Source: Chondrosia reniformis (Eukaryota; Porifera; Demospongiae; Chondrillida; Chondrillidae). Taken from it: DNA of 64,000 nucleotides. The notes beneath the pieces are model-generated. The model saw only the letters and a program-made list of their open reading frames with translations. It was not told the origin of the DNA and ran no database searches. The stretch covers positions 5,332,001 to 5,396,000 of the forward strand of contig OX359190.1 in the NCBI GenBank assembly GCA_947172415.1. Reading direction: 5' to 3'. Position numbers and translations under genes: made by a program. Below, in pieces: positions 48,526 to 59,574 of this stretch. Every line of letters starts with the position of its first letter. Within the stretch, counting starts at the first letter, position 1.

Positions 48526-51500
48526 ATGTACTAATAGTATGTGCTAGTTGTGTATAATTGTTGTATTTACTAGTTCTATGTACTAGTTGTGTGTAGACGT
48601 ACTAGCTATATTAACTAGTTGTAGGTACTAGTTGTATGTACTAGTTGTATGCACTATATAGTTGTATCTACTAGTTGTATTTACTAATTCTATGTAGTAG
48701 ATTTATTTACTACTAAATAATTGTATGTATATACTAGTTGTAGGTCCAAATTGTATGTCCTAGTTGTATGTACTAGTTTTATGTACTAGTACTTGTGATA
48801 ATTTACTAGTTGCATTTGCTAGTTGTATGTACTAGTACTTGTTATATTTACTAGTTGTATGTACTAGTTGTATGTTCTAGTTCTTGTTATATTAACTAGT
48901 TGTAAGTATAAACTAGTTGTATGTACTCAATTGTATGTACTAGTTGAATCTACTAGTTATATGAACTACTTATGCACTAGTTGTGTGTACAAGTTGTATG
49001 TAATAACTGAATGTATTAGGGATGTACTAGTTGAATGTACTAGTTCTAATAGCTAGTTGAATGTACTAGTGCCGGTAATATTTACTAGATGTAGGCATTA
49101 GTTTTATGTACTAGTTGTATGTACTAGTACAAAATATATTTACTAATTAAAGGTATCAGTTGTGTGTACTAGTTGTATGTATGTAGTAGTTGTATGCACT
49201 AACTGTTTGAACTAGTTGCATGTACTAGTTTGATGTATTAGGTGTATGTACTAATTGTATATAATAGTTGTATGTACTAGTTGTATTTACTAGTTGTATG
49301 AACAAATTGTATGTATTAGTTCTAGTACTAGTTAAATTCAGTAGTTGTAATAGTTGGAGGTCTAGTTTGATGTACTAGTTGTATGTACTATTTATATGTA
49401 CCAGTTATATGTGAAGGTTCTAGTCATAGGTACTAATTGTAATTACAAATTGTATGAACTAGTTGTTACTACTAGTTGTATGTGTAAGATGTATGTCCTA
49501 GTTGTATGTACTAGTCTTATGAACTACTTGTTGGTACTTGTTGGTCGTACTAGTAGAATGTACTAGTTGTGTGTACTAGTTATATGTTCTACTTATATGC
49601 ACTAATTGTATGTACTGGTTAAAGGTACTAGTTATATATCCTAGTTTTCAGTTGTACGTACTAATTATGTGTACTAATTCGTTGTATTAGTTGTAGAACT
49701 ATTTGTGTGTACTAGTTTAAAGTACTAGTTGTATGTACTAGCAAGAGTTATAATAACTAGTAGGTACTAGTTGAATGTACTAATTGCATTTAGTAATTGA
49801 ATGCTCTATATAATTGAATGAACTATATGTATGTACTAGTTGTATATACTAGTTTTGTGCACTAGTTGTACGTCCTGGTTGTATGAACTAGTTGTATGTG
49901 CTAGGTGTATGTAGTAGTTGTATGTTCTAATTGTGTGAACTAGTTCTATGTACTGATTGTATGTACTAGTCATGTATTAGTTATATGAACTAGTTTTATG
50001 TCCTAGTTGAATGTGTTACTTGTATGTACTAGTTGTTTGTTCTATTTGTATGTACTAGTTGTCTGTAGTAGGTGTATGTACTAGTTATGTGTACTAGTTG
50101 TAAGTTGTAGTAGTAGTAAAACTAGATACTAAGTATGTATTAGTTGTATGTACAAGTTCTAGCTATATTAACTAGTTGTAGGTACTAGTACTGGTAATAT
50201 TTACTATCTGTAGGCACTAGTTGCATGTACTAGTTGTACATACTAGCACTGGTTATATTCACTAGTTGTAGGTATTAGTTGTATGTTATAGTTGAATGTA
50301 ATAGTTGTATGAACTAGTTGTATGTACTGGTATTAGTTAGATTTACTAGTTGTATTAGTTATATGTTCTAAGTGTATGAACTAGTTTTATGTACTAGTTG
50401 TAGGTACTAGTACAAGTTAAATTTACTAATCATTCGTTGTATGTAGTAGGTTGTATATTCTAATTGTTTGAACTAGTTGTATGTACTAATTGTATGTACT
50501 AGTTAAGTACTGGTTATATGTATACTTTTATGTACTATTTCTGGGTACTAGTTGTATGTACTATTTGTTTATACTCCTTGTATGTACTAGTTGTATATAC
50601 TAGTATATGTACTACTTGTAGATTGCACTACTAGTTATACGAGGCACTAGGTAGGTGCTAGTTGTGAGTACTAGCACTATTTATGTTTACAAGTTGTACG
50701 TACTAGGTGCATGTACTTGTTGAATGTTATAGTTGTATGTACTAATTGTATGAACTAGTTGTATGTACAAGTACTAGCTATATTAACTAGTTGTAGGTGT
50801 TAGTTGTATGTCCTAGTGTATGTAGTAGTTGTTTGTTCAATTGTATGAACTAGTTGTATGCACTAGTTGAATGTACTAGTTATATACTAATGTATGTACT
50901 AGTTGTATGTTCTAGTTGTACGTACTAGCACTGGTTATATTTACTATTTGTAGGTATTAGTTGTATGTACTTGTTGTATGTAGTAGTTGTATGGGTCTAA
51001 TTGTATGAACTAGTTTTATGTACTAGTTGTATATACTAGTTGTATGTATTAGTTGTATATACTAGTTGTATGTACTAGTTGTGTGTACTAGTTGTATGTA
51101 TTAACTGTATGTATTAGTTATGTACTAGCTGCATGTGCTAGTTCTAATATGTACTGTACAAGTAATATTTACTAGTTGTAGGTACTAGTACAAGTTATAT
51201 TTACTAATTATTAGTTATATGTAGTAGGTTGTATGTTCCAATTGTTTGAACTAGTTGTATGTACTAATTGTATGTACTAGTTAGGTACTAGTTATATGTA
51301 TACTTTTATGTACTATTTCTGTGTACTAGTTGTATGTACTACTTGTATATACTCTTTGTTTATACTAGTTGTATATACTAGTATATGTACTACTTGTAGA
51401 TTGTATTACTAGTTATACTAGGCACAAGATAGGTGCTAGTTGTATGTACTAGCACTATTTATGTTTACAAGTTGTACGTACTAGGTGCATGTACTTGTTG

Positions 51501-52231
51501 AATGTTATAGTTGCATGTACTAATTGTATGTACTAGTTGTATATACTAGTTGTAGTACTAGTTTTATGTTCCAGTTGTATGTAGTAGTTTTATGTATAAC
51601 TAGTCTTATGTACTAGTTGTAATACTAGTTGTATGTACTAGTTGTATGCACTATTTAGTTGTATCTACTAGTTGTATTTACTAATTGTATGTAGTGGTAC
51701 TACTTGTAAGAAATAGTTGTATGTATATACTAGTTGTAGGTAGTAATTGTATGTCCTAGTTGTATGTACTAGTTTTATGTACTAGTACTTGTTATATTTA
51801 CTAATTATAGGTATTAGTTTTATGTAGTAGTTGTATGTTCTAATTGTTTGAACTAGTTCCATGTACTAACTGTATGCACTAGTTATGTACAAGTTATATG
51901 AACTACTTTTAAGTACTAGTTCTGTGTACTAGTTGTATGTACTAGTTTTATGTACTACTTGTATGTACTAGTTTTATGTACTATTTGTATGTAGTAATTG
52001 TATGTACTATTTATAGATGCCATTTTTATGTGTATGCACAAATTATATGTAATAGTTGGGTACTAGTTATAGGTACTAGCTGTAAGTTCTAGTACTAGTA
52101 AAACTAGTTACTAAGTAGGTACTAGTTGTACGTACCAATTGATTTTACTAGTTGTAAGTGCTAGTTGCGTACCAGTTGTATGTACAAGTTGTATGTGCTA
52201 GTTGTATGAACTAATTGTATTTACTAGTACA
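48526..52231 (-). repeat. 13-bp satellite block, reversed
   Basis: TTGTATGTACTAG array containing duplicated mosaics of the 42297-47563 block (49285-49990 against about 44400-45080). Confidence 0.93.
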
Positions 52232-52459
52232 AGTTATCTTTGTAAAGATTCATCTTTCGACTTTTAGAGCGTCTAGAGATGCATTTTTTCCAATTCTTCT
52301 GTCTGCCAAACGTTTCGACCCTGGGAGTCACTGAAGACGACCCCCAAGGGTCGAAACGTTTGGCAGACAGAAGAATTGGAAAAGATGCTCTAAAAGTCGA
52401 AAGATGAATCTTTACAAAGATAAGTTCGACTCAGTTAGAAGAAATCCTTATTCCATTAG
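52232..52459 (+). mobile_element. Foldback Penelope-like terminal fragment with hammerhead-like core
   Basis: Two ~85-bp inverted arms (from TCTTTGTAAAGATTCATC to its complement) flank a short centre. On the plus strand the centre reads CTGAAGA, a GACCC/GGGTC stem, then GAAAC (about 52328-52358). This matches the hammerhead core CUGANGA, stem II and GAAA, with one extra C before stem II. Hammerhead motifs are known in the terminal repeats of Penelope-like elements. The right arm extends past the palindrome to CCTTATTCCATT, the part shared with 771-877. No RT is present. Confidence 0.65.
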
Positions 52460-52858
52460 TACAAGTTATATTTACTAGTTGTATGTACTAGTACCAGTTT
52501 TATTTATTAGTTATATTTACTAGTTATATTTACTAGTTGTTTTTACTGGTTGTATGTACTAGTTATATGCACTAGTTGTATGTATTAGATGTATGTACTT
52601 TTAAGTATAGTAGTTATTTGTACTAGTTATATGTACTAGTTGTATGTACTAGTTGTATGTACTAGTTGTATGCACTAGTTGTGCGTACTAGTTGTGTCTA
52701 CTATTTGTATGTATGTACTAGTTGTATGTATTAGTTGTATTTACTAGTTTTATGTACTAGTTTTATGTGCTATATTAGTTATATTTACTAGTTGGTTTTA
52801 CTAGTTGTATGTACTAGTACTAGTTATAATTACTTGTTGTAAGTATATACTAGTTGTA
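52460..52858 (-). repeat. 13-bp satellite, reversed
   Basis: TTGTATGTACTAG units up to the edge of the Penelope-like insertion at 52859. Confidence 0.93.
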
Positions 52859-52949
52859 TGCATGAAGTGAGGGCTTCTCCGCTGGCGCAGTCATCAGAAA
52901 AGGGGTTAGGTTCTCTAATACCAGCGTTAAAAAGGCAAAAAAAAAGAAA

Positions 52950-53908
52950 CAAGTTTGTCTTGCCGACGTTTTGGTCAGTGAACCTGATGGACGGTCGCAC
53001 ATTTTTCAGGTGGGTCAGGAGCTCTTCCACTGTGCCCTTCTTCACGATGCAGCAGGTGTCGTCTACGTACCTCTTCCAGAGGCGGGGCTTCATGGGGGCA
53101 GTTCTGAGTGCCAGTTCCTCGAAGAACTCCATGTACAGGTCTGCCACCACAGCAGAGACAGATGAGCCCATTGCTGCTCCTTCCCGTTGCTTGAAGAACT
53201 CTCCTCCGTAGCTGAAGTACGTCGACTTGAGGCACATCTCAAGCAGGTCTGCAACTCTGTCTGTAGAGAGAGTGGTTCTGTCTGCCAATGCTTCATCCTG
53301 TCGCAGTCTGTCACGAATGACTCGAACAGCTTCATCGACAGGAACATTGGTAAACAGGGAGGACACGTCAAAGCTGACCAGCGTCTCGTCTTCCTCAATT
53401 CTCAGGTCTGCTATCACTTGTACAAAGTGCCTGGAGTTCTTCACATGTGAAGCTGTCTTGCCTGCCAGGGGAGAAATGAGGGAGGCGATGTGCTTGGAGA
53501 GCTGATAAGAAGGGGCCCCAATGCAGCAGACAATGGGCCTGATTGGAATGCCATCTTTGTGGGTCTTTGGGAGGCCATAGATCCTGGGAGGTTGGCTGAC
53601 AGAGGGCCTGAGTCGATGGTATAGACCCCCCGAGATCTCCCCCTTCTTCTCCAGTTCCTTCAGTTTTCGACTCAGTCTACCCTCCTGTGTTGCAGTTGGG
53701 TCCTTCTTCAGCTGTTTGTAGGTGGCCGTACTCAGAATCCCCCTCATCTTCGTGTCATAGTCATCTCTGGTCATCATCAATGTGGCGTTCCCCTTATCAG
53801 CTGGCAGGATCACTTCATTCTCCAGGCTTCTCAGCTCCTTCAAAGCCTTCCTTTGCTCCTTGGACAGGTTGTCTTTGGGTGGTTTGGCAGGTCTTAGAAT
53901 TCCACATA
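52950..53908 (-). pseudogene. Penelope-like reverse transcriptase, C-terminal truncated
   Basis: Minus-strand frame entering from the insertion junction with CGILRPAKPP, then VILPADKGNATLMM, PRIYGLPKTHK, RPIVCCIGAPSYQLSKHI, FDVSSLFTNVP, GAAMGSSVSAVVADLYME and the active site WKRYVDDTCC (YVDD codons at 53058-53069). These are Penelope-type RT motifs in order. The frame leaves RT homology right after SIRFT, where it meets terminal-repeat sequence, so the RT end and the GIY-YIG endonuclease are deleted. Its N-terminal part is at 59603-60265 beyond the inserted elements. It is inactive. Confidence 0.88.
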
Positions 53909-54290
53909 TAGTGTGTGCCATCATAAAGTGCCCCTTGAAAATTCTACCATATTTTGGTCTCATAAGCTTTTAAACGTGACTAGGGTAAATATCCTTGTTT
54001 AATTTTGATATTTTAATTAAAAGTGCTGAGAAATGGGAAAAAATATTTTTAGCCAATCAAATCACTGTTGCTAAGATGCAAACAAAGGATTACATCATTT
54101 TTGATTGCGAAATATTAAAAAATTAAATGGCCGACTTTTTGTTACTGATTTATTGTTGATTGTCTTGATGACACAGAGACACCAAAAACGTGGAAGAAAA
54201 AGAGAACCACTACAAGTTCCCTGGAGACGGCAAGGGATCCAACAAAATGAAAAACAATGAACTAAATAGGTCTGAGGATGGGGATGTCCA

Positions 54291-54412
54291 GTCGTGGGAA
54301 TTGGAGGCTGTGGTTCCGAGCTGACAAGAGGATGGGTATTGTCCAGTTCAACCCCCTGACGGAGCAGGGTGCTTAGCCCTTCATGTGGCATCCTGTGGCT
54401 AAATCAGCCTCC
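54291..54412 (+). ncRNA. Candidate HDV-like ribozyme at element 5' end, copy 2
   Basis: Helices fit the nested double pseudoknot. P1 is GTCGTGGG (54291-54298) with CCCCTGAC (54353-54360, one mismatch). P2 is GGAGGCTG (54303-54310) with CAGCCTCC (54405-54412). P3 is GAGCTG (54318-54323) with CAGTTC (54344-54349). P4 is CAGGGTGC (54365-54372) with GCATCCTG (54388-54395). The linker TGGCTAAAT (54396-54404) holds the expected catalytic C, as in known HDV-type J4/2 GGCUAA linkers. P1 starts at the first base of the element as fixed by the target duplication, exactly where such a ribozyme should cut. Activity is inferred. Confidence 0.6.
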
Positions 54413-54459
54413 CTGTCAGTATGGGCTAACCCCCCGTCTGGCAGTTTCACTGGGTTACG

Positions 54460-57400
54460 TTGCGCCATGAGATTGACAATTTTCAAGACAGGCTGTGGCC
54501 TAGGTGCACCAGTGGAGAAGAAAACCCTGGGTCAACCAGAATAGGCGATTCCACTGGTGCCTCACAGGTAGATGTACCTGAATGTAATAACCCTTCTTCG
54601 GTCCCCGTGACGGGCCAACCAGCCCTATGGACCGAGGAAATGGTTAGGGCACTAATTGATTGCTTTGAGCGATCTGAACCCAAAAGAGGTGGCTATCAGA
54701 AGCGTTTAGAGCGGGAATGGCTGAGCAAATACCCACATTTGCCTCAGACCGGTCGAACCCTTGCCTTCCAAGCCAAAAGGAGCTTGGTAGGAGACGGAGT
54801 ACTGCAAGTAACTGGTAGCCGAGATTTAGATTTGGTTAATGATGCACCGCAAGGTGCCTCTAGAAGGAGAAGGATCCAAGGGGTGATCTGGAACCTTCAG
54901 AGGGATAATATCCTCATGGAGCTCTACCGAGAAAGTAAGCCCATGGAAAAGGGGTATGCCGAGCGGTTGTACCAGGCTTGGAATGCTGCAATGCCAGACC
55001 ATAAAACCACAAAGGTAGCGCTAACTACAAGACTTAGTAGAATCCGCAGAGGTCAAGGTCTCTCGAGACTAAACCTTGTGGAACCTGACTCTTGTGGTGT
55101 AGCCACCCTAACTGGGACTGTGGAGGAAGGTGTGGGAGCCCAGGGACAGGAGGAGCTTCACCAAGTTCAGGCCGGGACTGAACAAAATGGTGAGCAGCCT
55201 GCAGTCCCTGTTGAAACTCCTGCACATGATCATCCCAGACCCAGGACAAGTGGCAATGATAATCTGATGCAACTTTTAGGCAAAGCAAAAGATGCCTGTC
55301 TCCGAAAGAAACCTGGAGATTTCTCTGGAAGAAAACCCTGTGGGGCAGTGCGGTTCAACCATGTTGATACGGCACTGCTTCAGGAGGCCAATGATTGGGT
55401 GGAGAAAGAGTGGCAGGAAGGCCCTAGGTCGGCCTGGCACCTGAACTGCCTGGTCTACTCTGTTGCTATGGCTGTGAGGGGAAAAACAACCAACGAATCG
55501 CCGCCATGCAACCAGGGAAGGAAATCAGATAATCAGAAGGGAAGTAAGAGACAGGAAGGTCACATAAGTGACAGGAAGGCCAAGGGCCTTAGGTTTAGAA
55601 GACTGCTTGCCTGGTTGGATGTGGAAATAGCGCGTCAACAGAATAATAATCCTATGACCAAACGCCAGAAAGTACTCCGAAGAAAGCTTAGGAGGGAGTT
55701 CCATTCATTAAACCTGAATGTGCTGATCAGAGCTCGGGAACAGACACTGGGGAAACTCAGGGTCTGGACCCTACAAGAGCGAAGATCAGCTGAACGCAGG
55801 AAATTCCAGGAACAAAACCACCTTTGGAATACCCAAAGGAAGTTCCGGATGAATGGCAATGTTCCAACCTCCAATGAAGCTCCCTCAATTGAGGTAGTAA
55901 GAGACTTTTGGACAAAGATTGTAGGTACTGTTGGTAAGGTCAACAAAGACGACCCAGGGGTGAAAGAATGGCTAAAGGAAACCAAAAAGAGGGTGGGTAG
56001 AACCTCCTCTGAAGGTCCCGATAGCATTGATGAGACCAAACTGAGGAAGGCCTTGAAAAAGGCAAAAAGCTGGTCTGCCCCTGGGCCGGATGGCATCCAC
56101 ACTTTTTGGTGGAAAGCACTCCCCTCTGCACAGTCTGCCTTGGCAGATGTACTACGGAGGGTGGTGAGCGGAGATCTGTCAGTCCCAGACTGGCTTACAA
56201 GGGGTCGCACTCTACTCATCCCCAAAAAGGGTGACCCGAAAAGTGCGGCCAACTACCGACCTATTGCGTGTCTCAACACAATGTACAAGGCTGTCACAGC
56301 ATACATTGCGTCGGAACTACTCACTTACACCTACACTAATGATCTTTTGCCTATGGCCCAAAGGGCCATGAGGAAAGGGAGGTGGGGCTGTGTGGACTGT
56401 CTACTGCTGGATCAATCAATCGGTCTAGACGCCAAAATTATGGGTAAGCCCCTTAGTGTGGCATGGATCGATTATGAGAAGGCATATGACAGAGTCCCTC
56501 ACAAGTGGGTGATGAAGGTGCTAAAAACCATCAAGCGCCCAGATTGGATCAGGAGGTCTATAGAGCTCTTCTCCAAACACTGGGCTACTGTGCTTGAGTT
56601 GAGGACTGCGGGGAAGGTGGTTAGGAGCACCCCTGTTAAATATAACAGGGGACTCTTCCAAGGAGACTCCCTATCGCCACTCCTCTTTTGTCTGGCCATA
56701 GCTCCCATATCCCAAGTTCTTAACAGAACCAAGGGATATACCCTCTGGCATGATGGGGAAAGGAACACCATGTCACACTTGCTGTACATGGATGACCTTA
56801 AGATATATGCTGGAGGGCCTGATAAACTCAGGGAAGCCATGGAATGTGTGGAGAAAACCTCAAATGCCATTGGCATGAGGTTTGGAGTGAGAAAGTGTGG
56901 AACGGCTCACATGCAAAAGGGGAAAGTTCTGGCTGGCCCAGACAACCCTGAACGCAGTGAAGAATCCATAAGGAGCCTTGAAAAAGGTACTACCTATAAG
57001 TACCTTGGGCTAGAACAACTGTTTGAGGTAGATGACAGCAAGGTCAAAGCTTGCTTGATCAATGAATTGAGGAGGAGACTCCACAAAGTGTGGGGCTCTC
57101 ACCTCAATGGTAAGAATGCTGCAGAAGCCTCTAACATGTTGTGTGCCTCTCTATTGAGATACTCTTACCCAGTTTTGAAGTGGACTCAAAGTGAGCTTCC
57201 AAAACTGGACCGAATGGTGAGAAAGATCATGAGAAAGTACCAGTGTCATCACTATAACTCTGCCATTGAAAGAGTGAATTTGCCTCGCTCTCAAGGTGGT
57301 AGAGGGCTCTGTAGTTTTCCTTTGGATCACGACAGGGCTGTTGTGAATCTGGCAAGATACCTCCATACTGCCAATGATCCACTCATAGCTGTTTTGGTTA

Positions 57401-58383
57401 AACACCAAAAGTGGCTAGAGTGCTCAAAGCAGAGGAGGACTGTCTTGAAAGAAGCCAGATTGATACTGAGAAGCCACGGAATAGAACTAGAACCGGAAAT
57501 GTGGCTGAAGACAGATCCCTCACAAAATAGTGTAAGAGAATGGAGGAGAGTGGCACGTGAGCTCCGGGAGGCTCAGACTGAAAGGTTAAAAAGTAACCTA
57601 GCCGAAAAGTCTCACCAGGGCTCATACCACAGACAAGTCACAAATAGGGAGTCTTATGTGTGGCTTTCTGAGGGGAGACTCAGACCTCAAACTGAGGCTC
57701 TGATTCTTGCAGCCCAAGATGATGTGCTGCACACTAGGTGGTACCAAAATAGGATTCTGAAGAATTCTAGCCTCCTAATGTGCAGAGAATGTGGCAAGGC
57801 TATGGAAACGGTCAAACACATACTAAACATGTGTGAGCCCAAGGGATTTTCTCTCTACAAAGAGAGACATGACCGGGCAATACTGATAGTGTTGTGGAGA
57901 CTGTTGAAAGAATATGGATTCAGGCAGGAAGAGCCCTGGTACAAACTAGAAGCAAAACCAGTCTATGAGAATAGGTCTGTCAAAATCTTGTGGGATCCTA
58001 GTATCCCTACAGATGATGAAATGACAGAAAGAAGGCCAGACTTAGTGGTTGAGGATCGGCTTAGTAAGTCCATCTTCATTATTGAGATGTCAGTTCCTAC
58101 TGACAGCAATATTAATGGAAGATGGCAAGAGAAGTTCCAAAAGTACCAGAAGCTGGCAGCTGATATGAGGAAACAATTTAGGGGCTACCGAATTAAGGTA
58201 GTCCCGATGATAATTGGTGCTTTGGGGACAGTGGACACACTCCTGGAAGACCTTAGGGGAATTCCAAAGCTGTCAAAAAGTGCAGTAGAAGTGATGAGAG
58301 CCATGCAGAGAACTGTTCTCTGTTCGGCTGTGAGGATATTGAGGCGACATCTATCTGTTGAGGGATTGGGGCCTGGACGATAA
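54460..58383 (+). CDS. Non-LTR retrotransposon polyprotein (Myb, RT, CCHC, RLE), copy 2
   Basis: Intact frame of about 1307 codons. The shown start is a TTG; a stop lies in frame at 54427 and the first in-frame ATG is codon 61 (54640), inside the first Myb-like repeat. Translation therefore probably starts without a standard AUG, as reported for R2. Domains: two Myb-like repeats (about residues 55-190), RT with NYRPIACLNTMYK and YMDD at residues 776-779, CCHC finger 1108-1125, and RLE with RPD (Asp1194) and Glu1209. One extra C at about 54430 relative to copy 1 changes the upstream frame. All catalytic motifs look intact. Confidence 0.93.
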   Translation: MRHEIDNFQDRLWPRCTSGEENPGSTRIGDSTGASQVDVPECNNPSSVPVTGQPALWTEEMVRALIDCFERSEPKRGGYQKRLEREWLSKYPHLPQTGRTLAFQAKRSLVGDGVLQVTGSRDLDLVNDAPQGASRRRRIQGVIWNLQRDNILMELYRESKPMEKGYAERLYQAWNAAMPDHKTTKVALTTRLSRIRRGQGLSRLNLVEPDSCGVATLTGTVEEGVGAQGQEELHQVQAGTEQNGEQPAVPVETPAHDHPRPRTSGNDNLMQLLGKAKDACLRKKPGDFSGRKPCGAVRFNHVDTALLQEANDWVEKEWQEGPRSAWHLNCLVYSVAMAVRGKTTNESPPCNQGRKSDNQKGSKRQEGHISDRKAKGLRFRRLLAWLDVEIARQQNNNPMTKRQKVLRRKLRREFHSLNLNVLIRAREQTLGKLRVWTLQERRSAERRKFQEQNHLWNTQRKFRMNGNVPTSNEAPSIEVVRDFWTKIVGTVGKVNKDDPGVKEWLKETKKRVGRTSSEGPDSIDETKLRKALKKAKSWSAPGPDGIHTFWWKALPSAQSALADVLRRVVSGDLSVPDWLTRGRTLLIPKKGDPKSAANYRPIACLNTMYKAVTAYIASELLTYTYTNDLLPMAQRAMRKGRWGCVDCLLLDQSIGLDAKIMGKPLSVAWIDYEKAYDRVPHKWVMKVLKTIKRPDWIRRSIELFSKHWATVLELRTAGKVVRSTPVKYNRGLFQGDSLSPLLFCLAIAPISQVLNRTKGYTLWHDGERNTMSHLLYMDDLKIYAGGPDKLREAMECVEKTSNAIGMRFGVRKCGTAHMQKGKVLAGPDNPERSEESIRSLEKGTTYKYLGLEQLFEVDDSKVKACLINELRRRLHKVWGSHLNGKNAAEASNMLCASLLRYSYPVLKWTQSELPKLDRMVRKIMRKYQCHHYNSAIERVNLPRSQGGRGLCSFPLDHDRAVVNLARYLHTANDPLIAVLVKHQKWLECSKQRRTVLKEARLILRSHGIELEPEMWLKTDPSQNSVREWRRVARELREAQTERLKSNLAEKSHQGSYHRQVTNRESYVWLSEGRLRPQTEALILAAQDDVLHTRWYQNRILKNSSLLMCRECGKAMETVKHILNMCEPKGFSLYKERHDRAILIVLWRLLKEYGFRQEEPWYKLEAKPVYENRSVKILWDPSIPTDDEMTERRPDLVVEDRLSKSIFIIEMSVPTDSNINGRWQEKFQKYQKLAADMRKQFRGYRIKVVPMIIGALGTVDTLLEDLRGIPKLSKSAVEVMRAMQRTVLCSAVRILRRHLSVEGLGPGR

Positions 58384-58850
58384 GTAGTCCTGTCCCAGTC
58401 CTTGCCTGTCGACCTCTGGAAAGCAGTGGTGGATTGGTGTATGGAGGTACTCCCTCCTATTATGACGGTCAACTTTGGCCCGACGTGCACCCGTCTGCTG
58501 CTGTTGGAAGGAGGAAAAGCCGAGGCTTCTGGCTAAAAACCCAAAGAAAGGAAAACATAACTGACTGAGGGTTGTCCAAGCCAGATACTCCTTGCCTTAG
58601 TACACTAAGGCAAGAAGTAACAAGGTTCTCCGTTAAGGCTTTTGTTTTTCAAGGGGATGTCCAATTAAAGGAAGATATCTTTATTGAAGCAGATTCTAGT
58701 AGTGATCATGACAGTGATAATGAGCATGAAGATAAGGAATATGAGTTTTCTTATGAAGATGTTAAGAAAACTTACACAGAATGGATTAATAGCCTTGAAA
58801 GAGATGACAGTAAGTAAGGTGGTAGGTCATATAGCAACAAGAGGTCACAG

Positions 58851-59038
58851 GTGTCTTTTTCTGTCCAAATCCGATTGAAAGAGTATGGTGTAGAGCTAAA
58901 CGTTTTGCCAGAGACAAATGCGACTACACATTTCAGCATTTACGCCGCACAGTGCAACCAGCACTTGATTCAGTTACAACTGATGATGTCAGGAAATACT
59001 TCAGAACATTTAGAGACTATATGGAAGCCTATAAGTAG
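58851..59038 (+). pseudogene. Tc1/mariner transposase C-terminal exon
   Basis: About 62 codons opening with VFFCPNPIERVWCRAKR. CPNPIERVW is the Tc1/mariner-IS630 motif that carries the third catalytic acidic residue (Glu). The frame then runs DKCDYTFQHLRR to a stop at 59036-59038. The first two catalytic Asp residues are missing from the element. The acceptor CACAG before it joins in phase with the donor at 58810, so the exon could still splice. Confidence 0.65.
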
Positions 59039-59574
59039 AAATTGGGAGTAGTAGAAGCAGAATAAGAAGTGAAGACATATAAATCCCATTGTCATATCTT
59101 TTCACCTAATTCATAGCCAGCTAAACCTTGGATACTTGCTTTTTTCAAATTTTTTTTCTATAATCTTTCTTACTTTATGCATACTTATTTTAATCATATC
59201 ACTATAAAAGATTATCCTTAAACAATTAATTTTAAATTTCAACATATATGATACAATATATTCAATAAATTTACCTTGATAAAGTCTCCAAAAAGGAAGA
59301 AATCTAAATTTCGTTCTGTAACATTTAGAGGTAATACCCTTATAGAGGTTTTCACTAACATTTATAGTTATTGTACAAAGCTGCTATTCAAAAATTCTAA
59401 ATAAGTGAGAATTTGAAAGTGCGGCCATTTTCTAGAGATTTCGCAAGTAGCATTACCATGGCAACACAAAAAGCTTATATCTTAATCACAATTTCTTAAG
59501 TAATCACTCTTACAAATGTTGTACATGTTGCTTATTCCAAATTTGAATTTGATCAAAATATACATTATAATATT
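59039..59574. other. 3' non-coding part of the Tc1/mariner element
   Basis: AT-rich DNA between the transposase stop and the right terminal repeat, with AATAAA-like words (for example ATTCAATAAAT near 59260). No further ORF is supported. Confidence 0.5.

Larger units (their letters stand above)
54291..58652 (+). mobile_element. RLE-type non-LTR retrotransposon (R2/R4-like), copy 2
   Basis: Complete 4362-bp element flanked by the 11-bp direct repeat GGGGATGTCCA (54280-54290 and 58653-58663). Ends and structure equal copy 1: the same start GTCGTGGG, the same 3' UTR and a T-rich tail. It landed in an exon of the Tc1/mariner remnant. Its sequence keeps RT consensus residues that copy 1 has lost, so this is the better candidate for a recently active copy. 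Confidence 0.94.
54247..58809 (+). pseudogene. Tc1/mariner transposase 5' exon, split by retrotransposon
   Basis: ATG 54247 opens a frame that reaches the insertion point at 54290 and continues in the same frame after the target duplication, from 58664 to 58809. The joined exon is very acidic (DSSSDHDSDNEHEDKEYEF). It ends at a strong donor GTAAGTAAG (58810). A 41-bp intron to the acceptor at 58850 would join it in phase to the DDE end at 58851. The catalytic DD part of the transposase is absent, so the element was already internally deleted or the exon is only a relic. Confidence 0.6.

Noticed and set aside
48868-49056. Plus-strand 62-codon ORF
   Set aside because: Satellite translation only.
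58572-58817. ORF starting in the retrotransposon 3' UTR
   Set aside because: Only the part after 58663 is native exon; the upstream codons come from the inserted element.
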